From Hydrogenophaga sp. (GTDB taxonomy: Bacteria > Pseudomonadota > Gammaproteobacteria > Burkholderiales > Burkholderiaceae_C), in contig NZ_JAILWB010000025.1 in assembly GCF_025699295.1 (NCBI RefSeq), positions 1-64,000 on the forward strand: a stretch of 64,000 nucleotides of DNA, read 5' to 3'. The number at the start of each line of letters is the position of its first letter. Positions within the stretch are counted from its first letter, which is position 1. The notes beneath the pieces are model-generated. The model saw only the letters and a program-made list of their open reading frames with translations, was not told the origin of the DNA and ran no database searches. Of this stretch, positions 51,133 through 58,745 are shown piece by piece. The position numbers were made by a program, and so were the translations under genes.

Positions 51133-51540
51133 ATGCACCACATTGCTTCCGAATCCGAGCGCCTGCTCACCGAACTCGACTTCTCCCGCCTGAACAAGCT
51201 CCGCGAAGGGCAAACGCTGCCGCCCGAACTCGCCGACGCGCTCGACACCCTGGATCTGGTGCCACCGCGCGAAGTGCCACCCGACGTGGTCACGATGTAC
51301 TCGCAGGTCCTGGTCGAGGACGCCGCCTCCGGGCAACGCCGCAAGCTCACGCTGTGTTACCCCGGCGACGCCGAACCGCACCTGGGCTTCATCTCGGTGC
51401 TGTCGCCAGTGGGCGCGAGCCTGCTGGGCCGGCGCGTCGGCGCCACAGCGCGCTGGCACACACCCAATGGCGACGCCTGCGCGGCGGAGATTGCCACGCT
51501 GCTGTTCCAGCCCGAGGCCAGTGGCGACTACACGCTGTAG
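51133..51540 (+). CDS. rnk: Regulator of nucleoside diphosphate kinase (Rnk)
   Basis: A 135-residue protein of the Rnk family: a short N-terminal helical part (ESERLLTELDFSRLNKL) and a C-terminal domain like that of GreA/GreB (VVTMYSQVLVEDAASGQRRK, LTLCYPGDAEPH, ISVLSPVGASLLGRRVG). Rnk interacts with RNA polymerase at the GreA site and affects nucleotide pools. It is monocistronic and convergent with the FMN reductase gene. Confidence 0.9.
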   Translation: MHHIASESERLLTELDFSRLNKLREGQTLPPELADALDTLDLVPPREVPPDVVTMYSQVLVEDAASGQRRKLTLCYPGDAEPHLGFISVLSPVGASLLGRRVGATARWHTPNGDACAAEIATLLFQPEASGDYTL

Positions 51541-51560
51541 CCGCCACGGCGGCGTTCACA

Positions 51561-51580
51561 CCCGGGCCGGCCGGCCCGGG
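51561..51580. terminator. Perfect 20-bp GC palindrome between convergent genes
   Basis: CCCGGGCCGG followed by CCGGCCCGGG forms a perfect palindrome 20 bases after the rnk stop and 1 base before the FMN reductase stop on the other strand. There is no T-run, so a bidirectional stem that slows polymerase or stabilises both 3' ends is more likely than a classic terminator. Confidence 0.5.
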
Positions 51581-51581
51581 G

Positions 51582-52139
51582 TCAGGTGGCCGCCAGGCTC
51601 GCCGCGTAACCCTGCAAGAACTCACCCAGCTGGGCCCGGACCTTCTCGTCCTGCAGCGCGCCATCGGGCCCGAACACCGCCGAAGCACGCGAGACCATCA
51701 GGCGCCCGCCGTGCCACTGGCGCGTGCCCAGCGTGCGCAGCACCTGCAGCCAGTGCGTCTGCGACATGATGGTGCCGAAGCCGCCGGGCGAGGCCCCGAT
51801 GACCGCCACCGGCCGGTCGCGGAACACGTCGGGCAGGCCCGGCGTGGGCCGCGAGAGCCAGTCGATCGCGTTCTTGAACACCCCCGGAACGCCGTTGTTG
51901 TACTCGGGCGTGACGAGCAGCAGCGCGTCGCTGGCAAGGATCTTTTCCTTGAGCGCGCGCACCGCCGCGGGCGTGCCCTCGGCCTGCTCCAGATCGCCGT
52001 CGTAGAGCGGAATGCCGTGCAGCGTGGCCGGTTCGATCCGCGCGCCATCGCCGGCCAGCGGGACGGCCGCGCGCAGCAGCGCGGTGTTGAACGACTGGGC
52101 GCGCAGGCTGCCCGAAATGCCAAGAATCCTGATGGTCAT
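51582..52139 (-). CDS. NADPH-dependent FMN reductase
   Basis: A 185-residue flavodoxin-fold reductase. The FMN phosphate loop is ISGSLRAQSFNTALL, and LLLVTPEYNNGVPGVFKNAIDWLSR is the family signature. It resembles ChrR/YieF-type quinone and azo reductases. The ATG at 52139 starts the first beta-strand; the longer frame lies under the LysR gene. The LysR gene is 17 bp upstream on the same strand. Confidence 0.9.
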   Translation of the reverse strand: MTIRILGISGSLRAQSFNTALLRAAVPLAGDGARIEPATLHGIPLYDGDLEQAEGTPAAVRALKEKILASDALLLVTPEYNNGVPGVFKNAIDWLSRPTPGLPDVFRDRPVAVIGASPGGFGTIMSQTHWLQVLRTLGTRQWHGGRLMVSRASAVFGPDGALQDEKVRAQLGEFLQGYAASLAAT

Positions 52140-52156
52140 GTGTGTGCCTCGCGGGT

Positions 52157-53080
52157 TCAGGTTTTCCAGAAATCCGGCCGCGCGTACTCGTGCTTGAGGA
52201 AATCGATCCACAGGCGCACGCGCAGGGCCAGGTGCTTGCGCTGCGGGAACAGCGCGTAGACGCCGTTGGGCGGCGCGGCGAATTCGTCCAGCACGCTCTC
52301 GAGCCGCCCGGCGGCGATGTCGGCCTCCACCTCCCAGGTGCTGCGCCAGGCGATGCCGTAACCGGCCAGGCACCATTCGCGCAGCACCTGGCCGTCGGTG
52401 CAGTCCAGCGGGCCGCCGGGGCGCATGTGCACGATCTCGGGTTCGCCGCCGTCGGCAGCGGGCATGGAGAAGGCCCAGCCCCGCGTCTGCGAGGCGTCGC
52501 TGGACAGCGCCAGGCAATCGAAGCGGGTCAGGTCGGCGGGCACTTGCGGGCGGCCGTGCTGCTGCAGGTACTTCGGCGTGGCCACGCACAGGCGGCGGTT
52601 GTCGGCCAGGCGCACGCTGACAAGGGACGAATCGGGCAGGTCGCCCACGCGCACCGCACAGTCGTAGGCCTCGCCGGCCACGTCGACCACGCGGTCGCTC
52701 AGGTTGAGCGAGATCGTCACCTCGGGGTGCAGTTCGCGAAAGCGCGGCACCAGCGGCGCCACGTGGCGGCGGCCGAAGCCGGCCGGGGCGGTGATGCGCA
52801 AGTGACCACTGGCTTTCACACCACCCGCACTGACGCTGGCTTCGGCATTCGCCATGTCCACCAGCAGGCGCTGGCAGTCTTCCAGAAAGGCGCTGCCTTC
52901 GTGCGTGAGGGTGATGCGCCGCGTGGTGCGCACCATGAGCTTCACACCCAGGCGGGCTTCGAGGGCGTCGAGCCGGCGCCCGATGATGGCCGGGGCCACG
53001 CCCTCGGCTTTGGCGGCGGCCGTCAGGCTGCCGCGCGTGGCCACGGCCACAAAGGTTTCAAGCTGCTTGAGTTTGTCCAC
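52157..53080 (-). CDS. LysR-family transcriptional regulator
   Basis: A 307-residue LysR protein. The winged helix has LETFVAVATRGSLTAAAKAEG, then IGRRLDALEARLGVKLMVRTTRR. The effector domain is normal in length. The start is GTG at 53080. Unusually it lies upstream of, and on the same strand as, the FMN reductase gene, so a quinone- or redox-responsive operon of regulator plus reductase is possible. Confidence 0.9.
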   Translation of the reverse strand: MDKLKQLETFVAVATRGSLTAAAKAEGVAPAIIGRRLDALEARLGVKLMVRTTRRITLTHEGSAFLEDCQRLLVDMANAEASVSAGGVKASGHLRITAPAGFGRRHVAPLVPRFRELHPEVTISLNLSDRVVDVAGEAYDCAVRVGDLPDSSLVSVRLADNRRLCVATPKYLQQHGRPQVPADLTRFDCLALSSDASQTRGWAFSMPAADGGEPEIVHMRPGGPLDCTDGQVLREWCLAGYGIAWRSTWEVEADIAAGRLESVLDEFAAPPNGVYALFPQRKHLALRVRLWIDFLKHEYARPDFWKT

Positions 53081-53110
53081 CGGGGCAGATTACCCCACGA
53101 ACCGTGATGG

Positions 53111-53137
53111 ATCAATGTCAGATTTGCCAGGATTGAT
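53111..53137. promoter_or_regulatory. Interrupted dyad upstream of the LysR gene
   Basis: ATCAAT, 15 bases, then ATTGAT lies 31 bases upstream of the LysR start, in the 63-bp gap behind the CoA-transferase gene. The spacing is the same as in the dyad near 1242, and it fits a LysR autoregulatory site. Confidence 0.4.
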
Positions 53138-53143
53138 GACTTT

Positions 53144-54334
53144 TCAGGCTGCTTTCACCACGGTTTTCGCCAGACGCAGCGCGTCTTCAGGCTCATAGCC
53201 CAGCTCGGCCAGCAGCGGCGCGCTGTGTTCGCCCAGCCGGGGCGGGCTGCGCCGCACGCCCAGGCGCGCGCCGTCCAGCGCCAGCGGCAGCAGCACGGTC
53301 TGCGCGGTCTGGCCGGCGGTGTCGCCGTCCGGCAGGGTGATGGGCGCCAGCCCGCCGGTGGCGCGCAGGTGCGGGTCGTCCAGCAGCTCGTGCGGTTTGG
53401 TGATGGGGGCGAACGGCAGGCCATGGCGCTCGAACAGCGCGGCCAGATCGGCTGCCGTCTGCTTCGCCAGGCGCTCGCGCAGCAGCGGAACGAGCCAGTC
53501 GCGGCAGCGCACGCGGTTGTTGTTGCCCAGCAGGCGCGGGTCGTCGCGCAGGTCCTGGTAACCGAAGGCGTCGCAGAAGATGGCCCACTGCGTGTCGCTC
53601 ACCACGGCCAGGAAGATCTGTTCACCACCCGCCACCTGGAACACGTCGTAGATGCCCCAGGACGAGATGCGGTCGGGCATGGGCGCGGCGGGTTTTCCGG
53701 TGACGGCGAACTGCATCATGTGCTGCGCCACCAGGAACACGTTGTTCTCGAACAGCGAACTCTGCACCTCGCAGCCCTCGCCGGTTTTCTCGCGCGCGCT
53801 GAGCGCGGCCATCACGCCGATGGCGCCGAACAGGCCGCCCATGATGTCGTTCACCGAGGAACCGGCGCGCAGCGGGTCGCCGGGGCGCCCGGTCATGTAG
53901 GCCAGGCCGCCCATCATCTGCACGACTTCGTCCAGCGCGGTGCGGTGGTCATAAGGGCCGGGCAGAAAACCCTTGTGGCTCACGTAGATCAGGCGCGGGT
54001 TGAGCTGCTTCAGCGTCGCGTAGTCCAGGCCCTGCTTCTTCATGGTCTCGGGCTTGAAGTTCTCGCTCACCACGTCGGCGGTGGCGATGAGCTTGAGCAC
54101 CGCTTCCCGGCCCTCGGGCGTCTGCAGGTCCAGCACCAGGCTTTTCTTGTTGCGGTTGAACAGCGGGTAGAAGCCCGCGCCCGAGCCCAGCAGGCGGCGC
54201 GTGTTGTCGCCCGCGGGCGGCTCGACCTTGATGACCTCGGCCCCCAGGTCGGCCAGCACCATGCCGCAGGTGGGGCCCATGACCATGTGGGTGAATTCGA
54301 CGACGCGGATGCCTTCGTAGGGGAGTTTTGTCAT
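53144..54334 (-). CDS. CaiB/BaiF class III CoA-transferase
   Basis: A 396-residue class III CoA-transferase: IRVVEFTHMVMGPTCGMVLA, EVIKVEPPAGDNTRRL, NRNKKSLVLDL, and the aspartate-bearing ALDEVVQMMGGLAYMTG. Its ATG overlaps the stop of the HMG-CoA-lyase-like gene as ATGA, so the two form a two-step module: activation of an acid to its CoA ester followed by lyase cleavage. A C5-C6 3-hydroxy-diacid such as citramalate or 3-hydroxy-3-methylglutarate would suit. Confidence 0.92.
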   Translation of the reverse strand: MTKLPYEGIRVVEFTHMVMGPTCGMVLADLGAEVIKVEPPAGDNTRRLLGSGAGFYPLFNRNKKSLVLDLQTPEGREAVLKLIATADVVSENFKPETMKKQGLDYATLKQLNPRLIYVSHKGFLPGPYDHRTALDEVVQMMGGLAYMTGRPGDPLRAGSSVNDIMGGLFGAIGVMAALSAREKTGEGCEVQSSLFENNVFLVAQHMMQFAVTGKPAAPMPDRISSWGIYDVFQVAGGEQIFLAVVSDTQWAIFCDAFGYQDLRDDPRLLGNNNRVRCRDWLVPLLRERLAKQTAADLAALFERHGLPFAPITKPHELLDDPHLRATGGLAPITLPDGDTAGQTAQTVLLPLALDGARLGVRRSPPRLGEHSAPLLAELGYEPEDALRLAKTVVKAA

Positions 54335-55272
54335 GTTGCAGAAGTCGTGTTGGATAACCAGCCCTTGGGCAGGCCGGCTTCGGGCGTCATGCCGTAGACC
54401 GGTTCGCCCGGCAGGCCGGCCTTGAGGGGTTCGCGCGCGACGATGAGTTGTTCCATGTCCACGCCGGTGCGCACGCCCATGGCCTCGAACATGAAGACCA
54501 GGTCTTCGGTGACCACGTTGCCCGAGGCGCCCGGCGCGTAGGGGCAGCCGCCCAGGCCACCGAGCGAGGCGTCGAAGGTGCGCACGCCCACGTCATACGC
54601 CGCCAGGCAGTTGGCCAGGCCCAGACCGCGCGTGTTGTGCATGTGGGCCGCGCCGGCGCGCTCGCCCAGTTCGGCGCGCAGCCGCGTGAACAGGCGGCGC
54701 ACCTGCAGCGGGTGGGCCATGCCCGAGGTGTCGGACAGGCCGACCTCGTCCGCGCCCGCCTCGGCGCAGGCCACGGCCAGGCGGATCACGTCGTCCTCGT
54801 CCACCGCGCCCTGCAGCGTGCAGCCGAAGGCGGTGGACAGGCCGACCTCCATCGCCACACCGGGCACGGCGTCGCGCCGCAGCGCGTGCACGGCGCGCAA
54901 CTCGTCCAGCATCTGTTCGCGTGTCTTGCGCACGTTCGCCAGCGAATGCGCTTCGCTCGCCGAGACCGGCAGGGTGATCTTGTGCACGCCGCTGGCCAGC
55001 GCTGCCTCGGCGCCGCGGCGGTTGGGCACCAGCGCCATCACGGTCAGGCCCGGGTGTTTCAGCGCGTGCTGCACCACCGCCGGCGCGTCGGCCATCTGCG
55101 GCAGCAGCCGGGGCGGCACGAAGGAGCCGACCTCGATCTCGCGCAGGCCGGCGGCCACGAGCGCGTCGATCCAGCGCAGCTTGTGGGCCGTGGGCATGGT
55201 GGCCTGGATGGACTGCAGGCCGTCGCGCGGGCCGACTTCGCTGATGAGGACTTCGGGAGGGGCGTTGTGCAT
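54331..55272 (-). CDS. Hydroxymethylglutaryl-CoA lyase-family protein
   Basis: A 313-residue TIM-barrel lyase. SEVGPRDGLQSIQ holds the catalytic arginine and aspartate, AAHMHNTRGLGLANCLAA the metal-binding histidines, and GGLGGCPYAPGASGNVVTED the active-site cysteine loop. It cleaves a 3-hydroxy-3-methylglutaryl-CoA-like thioester to acetyl-CoA (or pyruvate) and a keto acid. The usual HCHDTYG is HMHNTRG here, which may mean a different substrate such as citramalyl-CoA. The IclR gene is divergent. Confidence 0.88.
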   Translation of the reverse strand: MHNAPPEVLISEVGPRDGLQSIQATMPTAHKLRWIDALVAAGLREIEVGSFVPPRLLPQMADAPAVVQHALKHPGLTVMALVPNRRGAEAALASGVHKITLPVSASEAHSLANVRKTREQMLDELRAVHALRRDAVPGVAMEVGLSTAFGCTLQGAVDEDDVIRLAVACAEAGADEVGLSDTSGMAHPLQVRRLFTRLRAELGERAGAAHMHNTRGLGLANCLAAYDVGVRTFDASLGGLGGCPYAPGASGNVVTEDLVFMFEAMGVRTGVDMEQLIVAREPLKAGLPGEPVYGMTPEAGLPKGWLSNTTSAT

Positions 55273-55297
55273 GAAAAGCCGGGTTCGCTTGCGTTTC

Positions 55298-55332
55298 GAA
55301 AGATAGAACGATATTCTTTCTGTTGAAAGAAT
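55298..55332. promoter_or_regulatory. Nested dyads, probable IclR operator
   Basis: ATTCTTTC-TGTT-GAAAGAAT (55313-55332) is a perfect 8-bp dyad. It shares its left arm with a wider dyad, GAAAG-13 bases-CTTTC (55298-55320). Both lie in the 98-bp gap between the lyase gene and the divergent IclR gene, in an AT-rich patch. Confidence 0.6.
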
Positions 55333-55370
55333 CGCAGATCGACCCCTGCGTGTCAACCCGAGCCCCGCCC

Positions 55371-56117
55371 ATGCCCCGCAAAGCGCAAACCCCTTCGCTC
55401 GCCGACGCCAACGCCGCCACCGGCGGCACCGCCGCGGTGGACCGTGCGCTCTCGCTGCTGGGCGCGTTCCGCGCGGGCGACGCGGCCCTGTCGCTGGCCG
55501 AACTGGCCGAGCGCACCCAGTTGCACAAGAGCACCGCGCTGCGCCTGCTCGCCTCGCTGGAACACGCGCGCCTGCTGCAGCGCCTGGACGACGGGCGCTA
55601 CGGCCTGGGTGGCGAAGTGGCGCGGCTGCACGGCATCTACGCCGCCTCGTTCTCGCTCGACCGCATCGTCATGCCCGTGCTGCGCCAGCTGGTGGCCGCC
55701 ACCGGCGAGAGCGCGGCCTACCACGTGCGCCAGGGCCAGCCGCCGAACCAGACGCGCCTGTGCCTCTACCGCGTGGACTCACCCCACCCCGTGCGCGACC
55801 ACATTCGCGCCGGCGACGTGCTGCCGCTGCACCTGGGCACGGGCGGGCGCGTGCTCACCGCCTTCGGCGCGGGCGACGAGAGCCGCACACCCAGCGCGCC
55901 CGAGCGGCGCGTGCTCGCCCGCATCCGCGCCGACGGCTACATGACCGCCGTGGGCGACCGCCTGGCCGAAGTGGCCGGCATCTCGGCCCCCGTGTTCCAC
56001 GCCGACGGCAGCATCGCCGCCGCCCTCACGCTGACCATGCCGGCGCACCGGTATGACGAGCGGCATGTGGGCAAGGTGCTGGCGGCGGCGCGGGGGTTGA
56101 GCGGACGGGTGGGCTGA
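55371..56117 (+). CDS. IclR-family transcriptional regulator
   Basis: A 248-residue IclR regulator. The winged helix is VDRALSLLGAFRAGDAALSL, then LAERTQLHKSTALRLLASLE. The effector domain has ESAAYHVRQGQ, LPLHLGTGGRVLTAF and VAGISAPVFHADGSIAAALTLTMP. A TTG at 55323 would give an earlier start but lies inside the operator dyad, so the ATG at 55371 is preferred. It should control the divergent CoA-transferase/lyase pair. Confidence 0.9.
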   Translation: MPRKAQTPSLADANAATGGTAAVDRALSLLGAFRAGDAALSLAELAERTQLHKSTALRLLASLEHARLLQRLDDGRYGLGGEVARLHGIYAASFSLDRIVMPVLRQLVAATGESAAYHVRQGQPPNQTRLCLYRVDSPHPVRDHIRAGDVLPLHLGTGGRVLTAFGAGDESRTPSAPERRVLARIRADGYMTAVGDRLAEVAGISAPVFHADGSIAAALTLTMPAHRYDERHVGKVLAAARGLSGRVG

Positions 56118-56127
56118 GCCCGCCCGT
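56105..56127 (+). terminator. Hairpin overlapping the IclR stop codon
   Basis: ACGGGTGGGC-TGA-GCCCGCCCGT makes a 10-bp stem with one G-U pair, with the TGA stop in its loop. A T-run (CTTTTTAA) follows only about 30 bases later, so termination here is possible but not typical. Confidence 0.35.
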
Positions 56128-56277
56128 GGCCGGCTGACCACCAGCGCCCGCCAACTTTTTAACGGAACCCGATTCCTGTTTTTCACCTCTCCTCACAAAA
56201 TACAACACTTAAGTACCTGTTTTTGATCGATTCAAAGAGAATAAACACCTCTTTGGAACTAATAACAGGGTGAGCAG
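56128..56277 (+). promoter_or_regulatory. AT-rich leader of the two-partner secretion locus
   Basis: The 150 bases before tpsB are much richer in A and T than the surroundings. They include the dyad GGAA-CCCGA-TTCC (56164-56176). No well-spaced -35/-10 pair stood out. It is the only plausible promoter region for tpsB, the middle gene and tpsA. Confidence 0.5.
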
Positions 56278-57999
56278 GTGAGGGAAGCGAAACGCGGGAG
56301 GGCCGTCCTGTGCCGGCGCAGCGGTGCCATCGGCGCATGGCTGCTGGCCGCGGCATGCGGCGCGACAGCCCAGGCGCAGACAGCGGCGGACGAACAGCGC
56401 CGAGCCCTTGAGCGCGATGCCGTCCAGCGCGAGCAGGCCTTGCCGGGGCGAAGCGCCTCGGCCCCCTTACCCGAAGCCCTGCCCGCACAGCGGCTGCCGA
56501 CAGACGAATCCCCCTGCTTCACCCTTCACCAGATCGCCTTGCGCGGCGAAGGCGCCGGTTCGTTCGGCTGGCTGCTCGATGCGCTGGGCGGCCCGGGCGG
56601 TCTGGACGCCCCCCTGCGGCGCTGCCTCGGCGCACGGGGCGTCAGCCTGCTGGTACAGCGCGCGCAGGCCGCCCTGCTCGCGCGCGGCTTCGTCACCAGC
56701 CGGGTACTGCTGGAACCCCAGGACCTGAGCGAAGGACTGCTGACCCTCACCCTGGTGCCCGGGCGCATCCGGCACATCCACTTTGCCGAACCGCAACCCC
56801 ACCCGGCACTGGCGCGCAGCGCCGTGCCGGCCAGGCCCGGCGCTGTGCTCAACCTGCGCGACATCGAACAGGCGCTGGAGAACTTCAAGCGCGTGCCCGG
56901 CGTGGAGGCCGACATCGAGATCGTGCCCGCCGACGAACCCGGCTGGAGCGACCTGCGGATCCGGTGGCGCCAGGACCGCGCGCTGCGCCTGAACCTCAGC
57001 GTGGACGACAGCGGCTCGCGCAGCACCGGCCGCTACCAGGGCAGCCTGACCCTCAGCGCCGACAACCCGCTGGGACTCAACGACCTGTTCTACGTGGGCC
57101 TGCAGGGCGATCTCGGCGGCGGCGATCCGGGGCGACGGGGCACGGGCGGCAACAGCTGGCACTACTCGCTGCCCTGGGGCTACGCCCTGCTGTCATTCGA
57201 CTTCAGCCGCCACCGCTACCTGCAGACCGTGGCAGGTGCCTCGCAGAACTACGCCTACCGCGGGCGCAGCGCCTCGCAGGAGGCCACGCTGTCCTGGCTG
57301 GTGCGGCGCGACGCCAGCAGCAAGACCACGCTGCACGCCAAGGCCTTTGCGCGCCAGTCGCGCAACTACATCGATGACACCGAGATCGAGGTGCAGCGGC
57401 GTGCGGTGGGGGGCTGGCAGGTCGGCATCGGCCACCGCGCCTTTGTGCGGGAAGGCACGCTGGATCTGGGTCTGAACCACCGGCGCGGCACCGGCGCCTT
57501 CGGTGCGCTGCGCGCACCCGAAGAAGCCTTTGGCGAGGGCAGTTCGCGCTTCGAGCTGCTGCAGGCAGACGTGCGCTGGCAATCGCCGCTGCGTCTGGGC
57601 ACGCAGCCCTGGACGTACAGCGGGCAGGTGCGCGCGCAGGCCAACCTCACCGCGCTCAGCCCGCAGGAGCGCTTCGCCATCGGCGGGCGCCACACGGTGC
57701 GCGGCTTCGACGGCGAATCCAGCCTGAGCGCCGAGCGCGGCTGGCTCTGGCGCAACGAACTCGCCACCCCGCTGGGCGGCAGCGGCCAGTCCTTCTTTGC
57801 CGCGCTGGACCACGGACAGGTCAGCGGCCCGTCGAGCCAGCGCCTGGTCGGCACACGCCTCACCGGACTGGCGCTGGGCCTGCGCGGTGGCGCTGGCGCG
57901 CTGCGCTACGAGCTGTTCGCGGGCTGGCCGCTGCGCCACCCCGAGGGCTTCAGAACCGCCCACACCACGGCGGGCTTCTGGGTCGGTACTGGTTTCTGA
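56278..57999 (+). CDS. TpsB outer-membrane transporter (ShlB/FhaC/CdiB family)
   Basis: A 573-residue two-partner secretion transporter. After a signal-like segment (IGAWLLAAACGATAQAQTA), POTRA domains occupy residues about 75-240 with LVQRAQAALLARGFVTSRVLL. The barrel follows: LNLSVDDSGSRSTGRYQGSL, the conserved loop motif VRGFDGESSLSAERGWLWRNEL, and a final phenylalanine. It should export the TpsA encoded at 58742. The GTG start at 56278 follows AGGGTGA. Confidence 0.9.
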   Translation: MREAKRGRAVLCRRSGAIGAWLLAAACGATAQAQTAADEQRRALERDAVQREQALPGRSASAPLPEALPAQRLPTDESPCFTLHQIALRGEGAGSFGWLLDALGGPGGLDAPLRRCLGARGVSLLVQRAQAALLARGFVTSRVLLEPQDLSEGLLTLTLVPGRIRHIHFAEPQPHPALARSAVPARPGAVLNLRDIEQALENFKRVPGVEADIEIVPADEPGWSDLRIRWRQDRALRLNLSVDDSGSRSTGRYQGSLTLSADNPLGLNDLFYVGLQGDLGGGDPGRRGTGGNSWHYSLPWGYALLSFDFSRHRYLQTVAGASQNYAYRGRSASQEATLSWLVRRDASSKTTLHAKAFARQSRNYIDDTEIEVQRRAVGGWQVGIGHRAFVREGTLDLGLNHRRGTGAFGALRAPEEAFGEGSSRFELLQADVRWQSPLRLGTQPWTYSGQVRAQANLTALSPQERFAIGGRHTVRGFDGESSLSAERGWLWRNELATPLGGSGQSFFAALDHGQVSGPSSQRLVGTRLTGLALGLRGGAGALRYELFAGWPLRHPEGFRTAHTTAGFWVGTGF

Positions 58000-58040
58000 G
58001 CTGCAACGACCCATCACACCCACCAAGGAGGACTTGACCC

Positions 58041-58745
58041 ATGACTGAAACACTCCAGCGAACAGGCGCCGTTGCAGAGGGTGCGGCGTTTCTTGAGACC
58101 GTGGTGCGCTACCACGTACAGGATGAAGCGGGCATACCGGCAGAGACCTGCATCACCTGCGCGGCCTGGATGGCGGGTACCTTGCTGTTCCGGCTGGTGG
58201 AGCAGCAAGGTGCCCGCCACCTGCCTCGAGGACGCGTGGTCCTGAGCGATCGCGTGAACCAGCGGCTGCCAGCGCTGATGGGGCTGGTCGGTGCCATGGT
58301 CGCCGACGGACTGCCTGCCGACCCCGAGACCGACCAGACCGCGCCGCCTCAGACCATGCCACCGTTGCGGCTGACGCTTGCGCAGGCGCAGGACCTGCTC
58401 GATCCGGTATATCTGAGCTACGCGCGGCGCCAGGCCCTCACGCCTGAGCAGGCTCTGATGGCAGCCACTCGCGCCACCGGCCAGCTCGCGGCCCGGATGC
58501 GCCAGGTACTGGGGCTGCCCCTCTCGACACACCTTGCCCAGTACGGGCTTCTCGAAGCCAGCAAGACCGCACCACGTTGGCCGCAAAGGCACGATTTCGC
58601 GGCGACTCACCTGAAACGCTTCGCGTCGATTCTTCCGCGCCAATCAGTCTGGCAACGGGCGCGCACGGTCCTGAATGGATGGGCAATGCCGCATGACCGG
58701 GACCCGGACCATCGAGGCGTGAACGCAGCAGGAGACCTGCAATGA
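58041..58745 (+). CDS. Unknown protein between tpsB and tpsA
   Basis: A 234-residue soluble protein with no recognised family. It starts at an ATG with a strong AAGGAGG site and its stop overlaps the tpsA start as ATGA, so it is certainly part of the secretion operon. The first half has short helices including a CITCAAWMAGTLLFRLVEQQ segment with two cysteines; the second half has LRLTLAQAQDLLDPVYLSY and LTPEQALMAATRATGQLAAR, and ends in a basic tail. There is no signal peptide. It could be a chaperone, a modifying factor or an accessory of TpsA. It is not an obvious HlyC/CdiC-type acyltransferase. Confidence 0.6.
   Translation: MTETLQRTGAVAEGAAFLETVVRYHVQDEAGIPAETCITCAAWMAGTLLFRLVEQQGARHLPRGRVVLSDRVNQRLPALMGLVGAMVADGLPADPETDQTAPPQTMPPLRLTLAQAQDLLDPVYLSYARRQALTPEQALMAATRATGQLAARMRQVLGLPLSTHLAQYGLLEASKTAPRWPQRHDFAATHLKRFASILPRQSVWQRARTVLNGWAMPHDRDPDHRGVNAAGDLQ

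Noticed and set aside
51561-51580. Rho-independent terminator at the rnk/FMN reductase junction
   Set aside because: Kept only as a hairpin: the stem is perfect, but neither side has a T-run.
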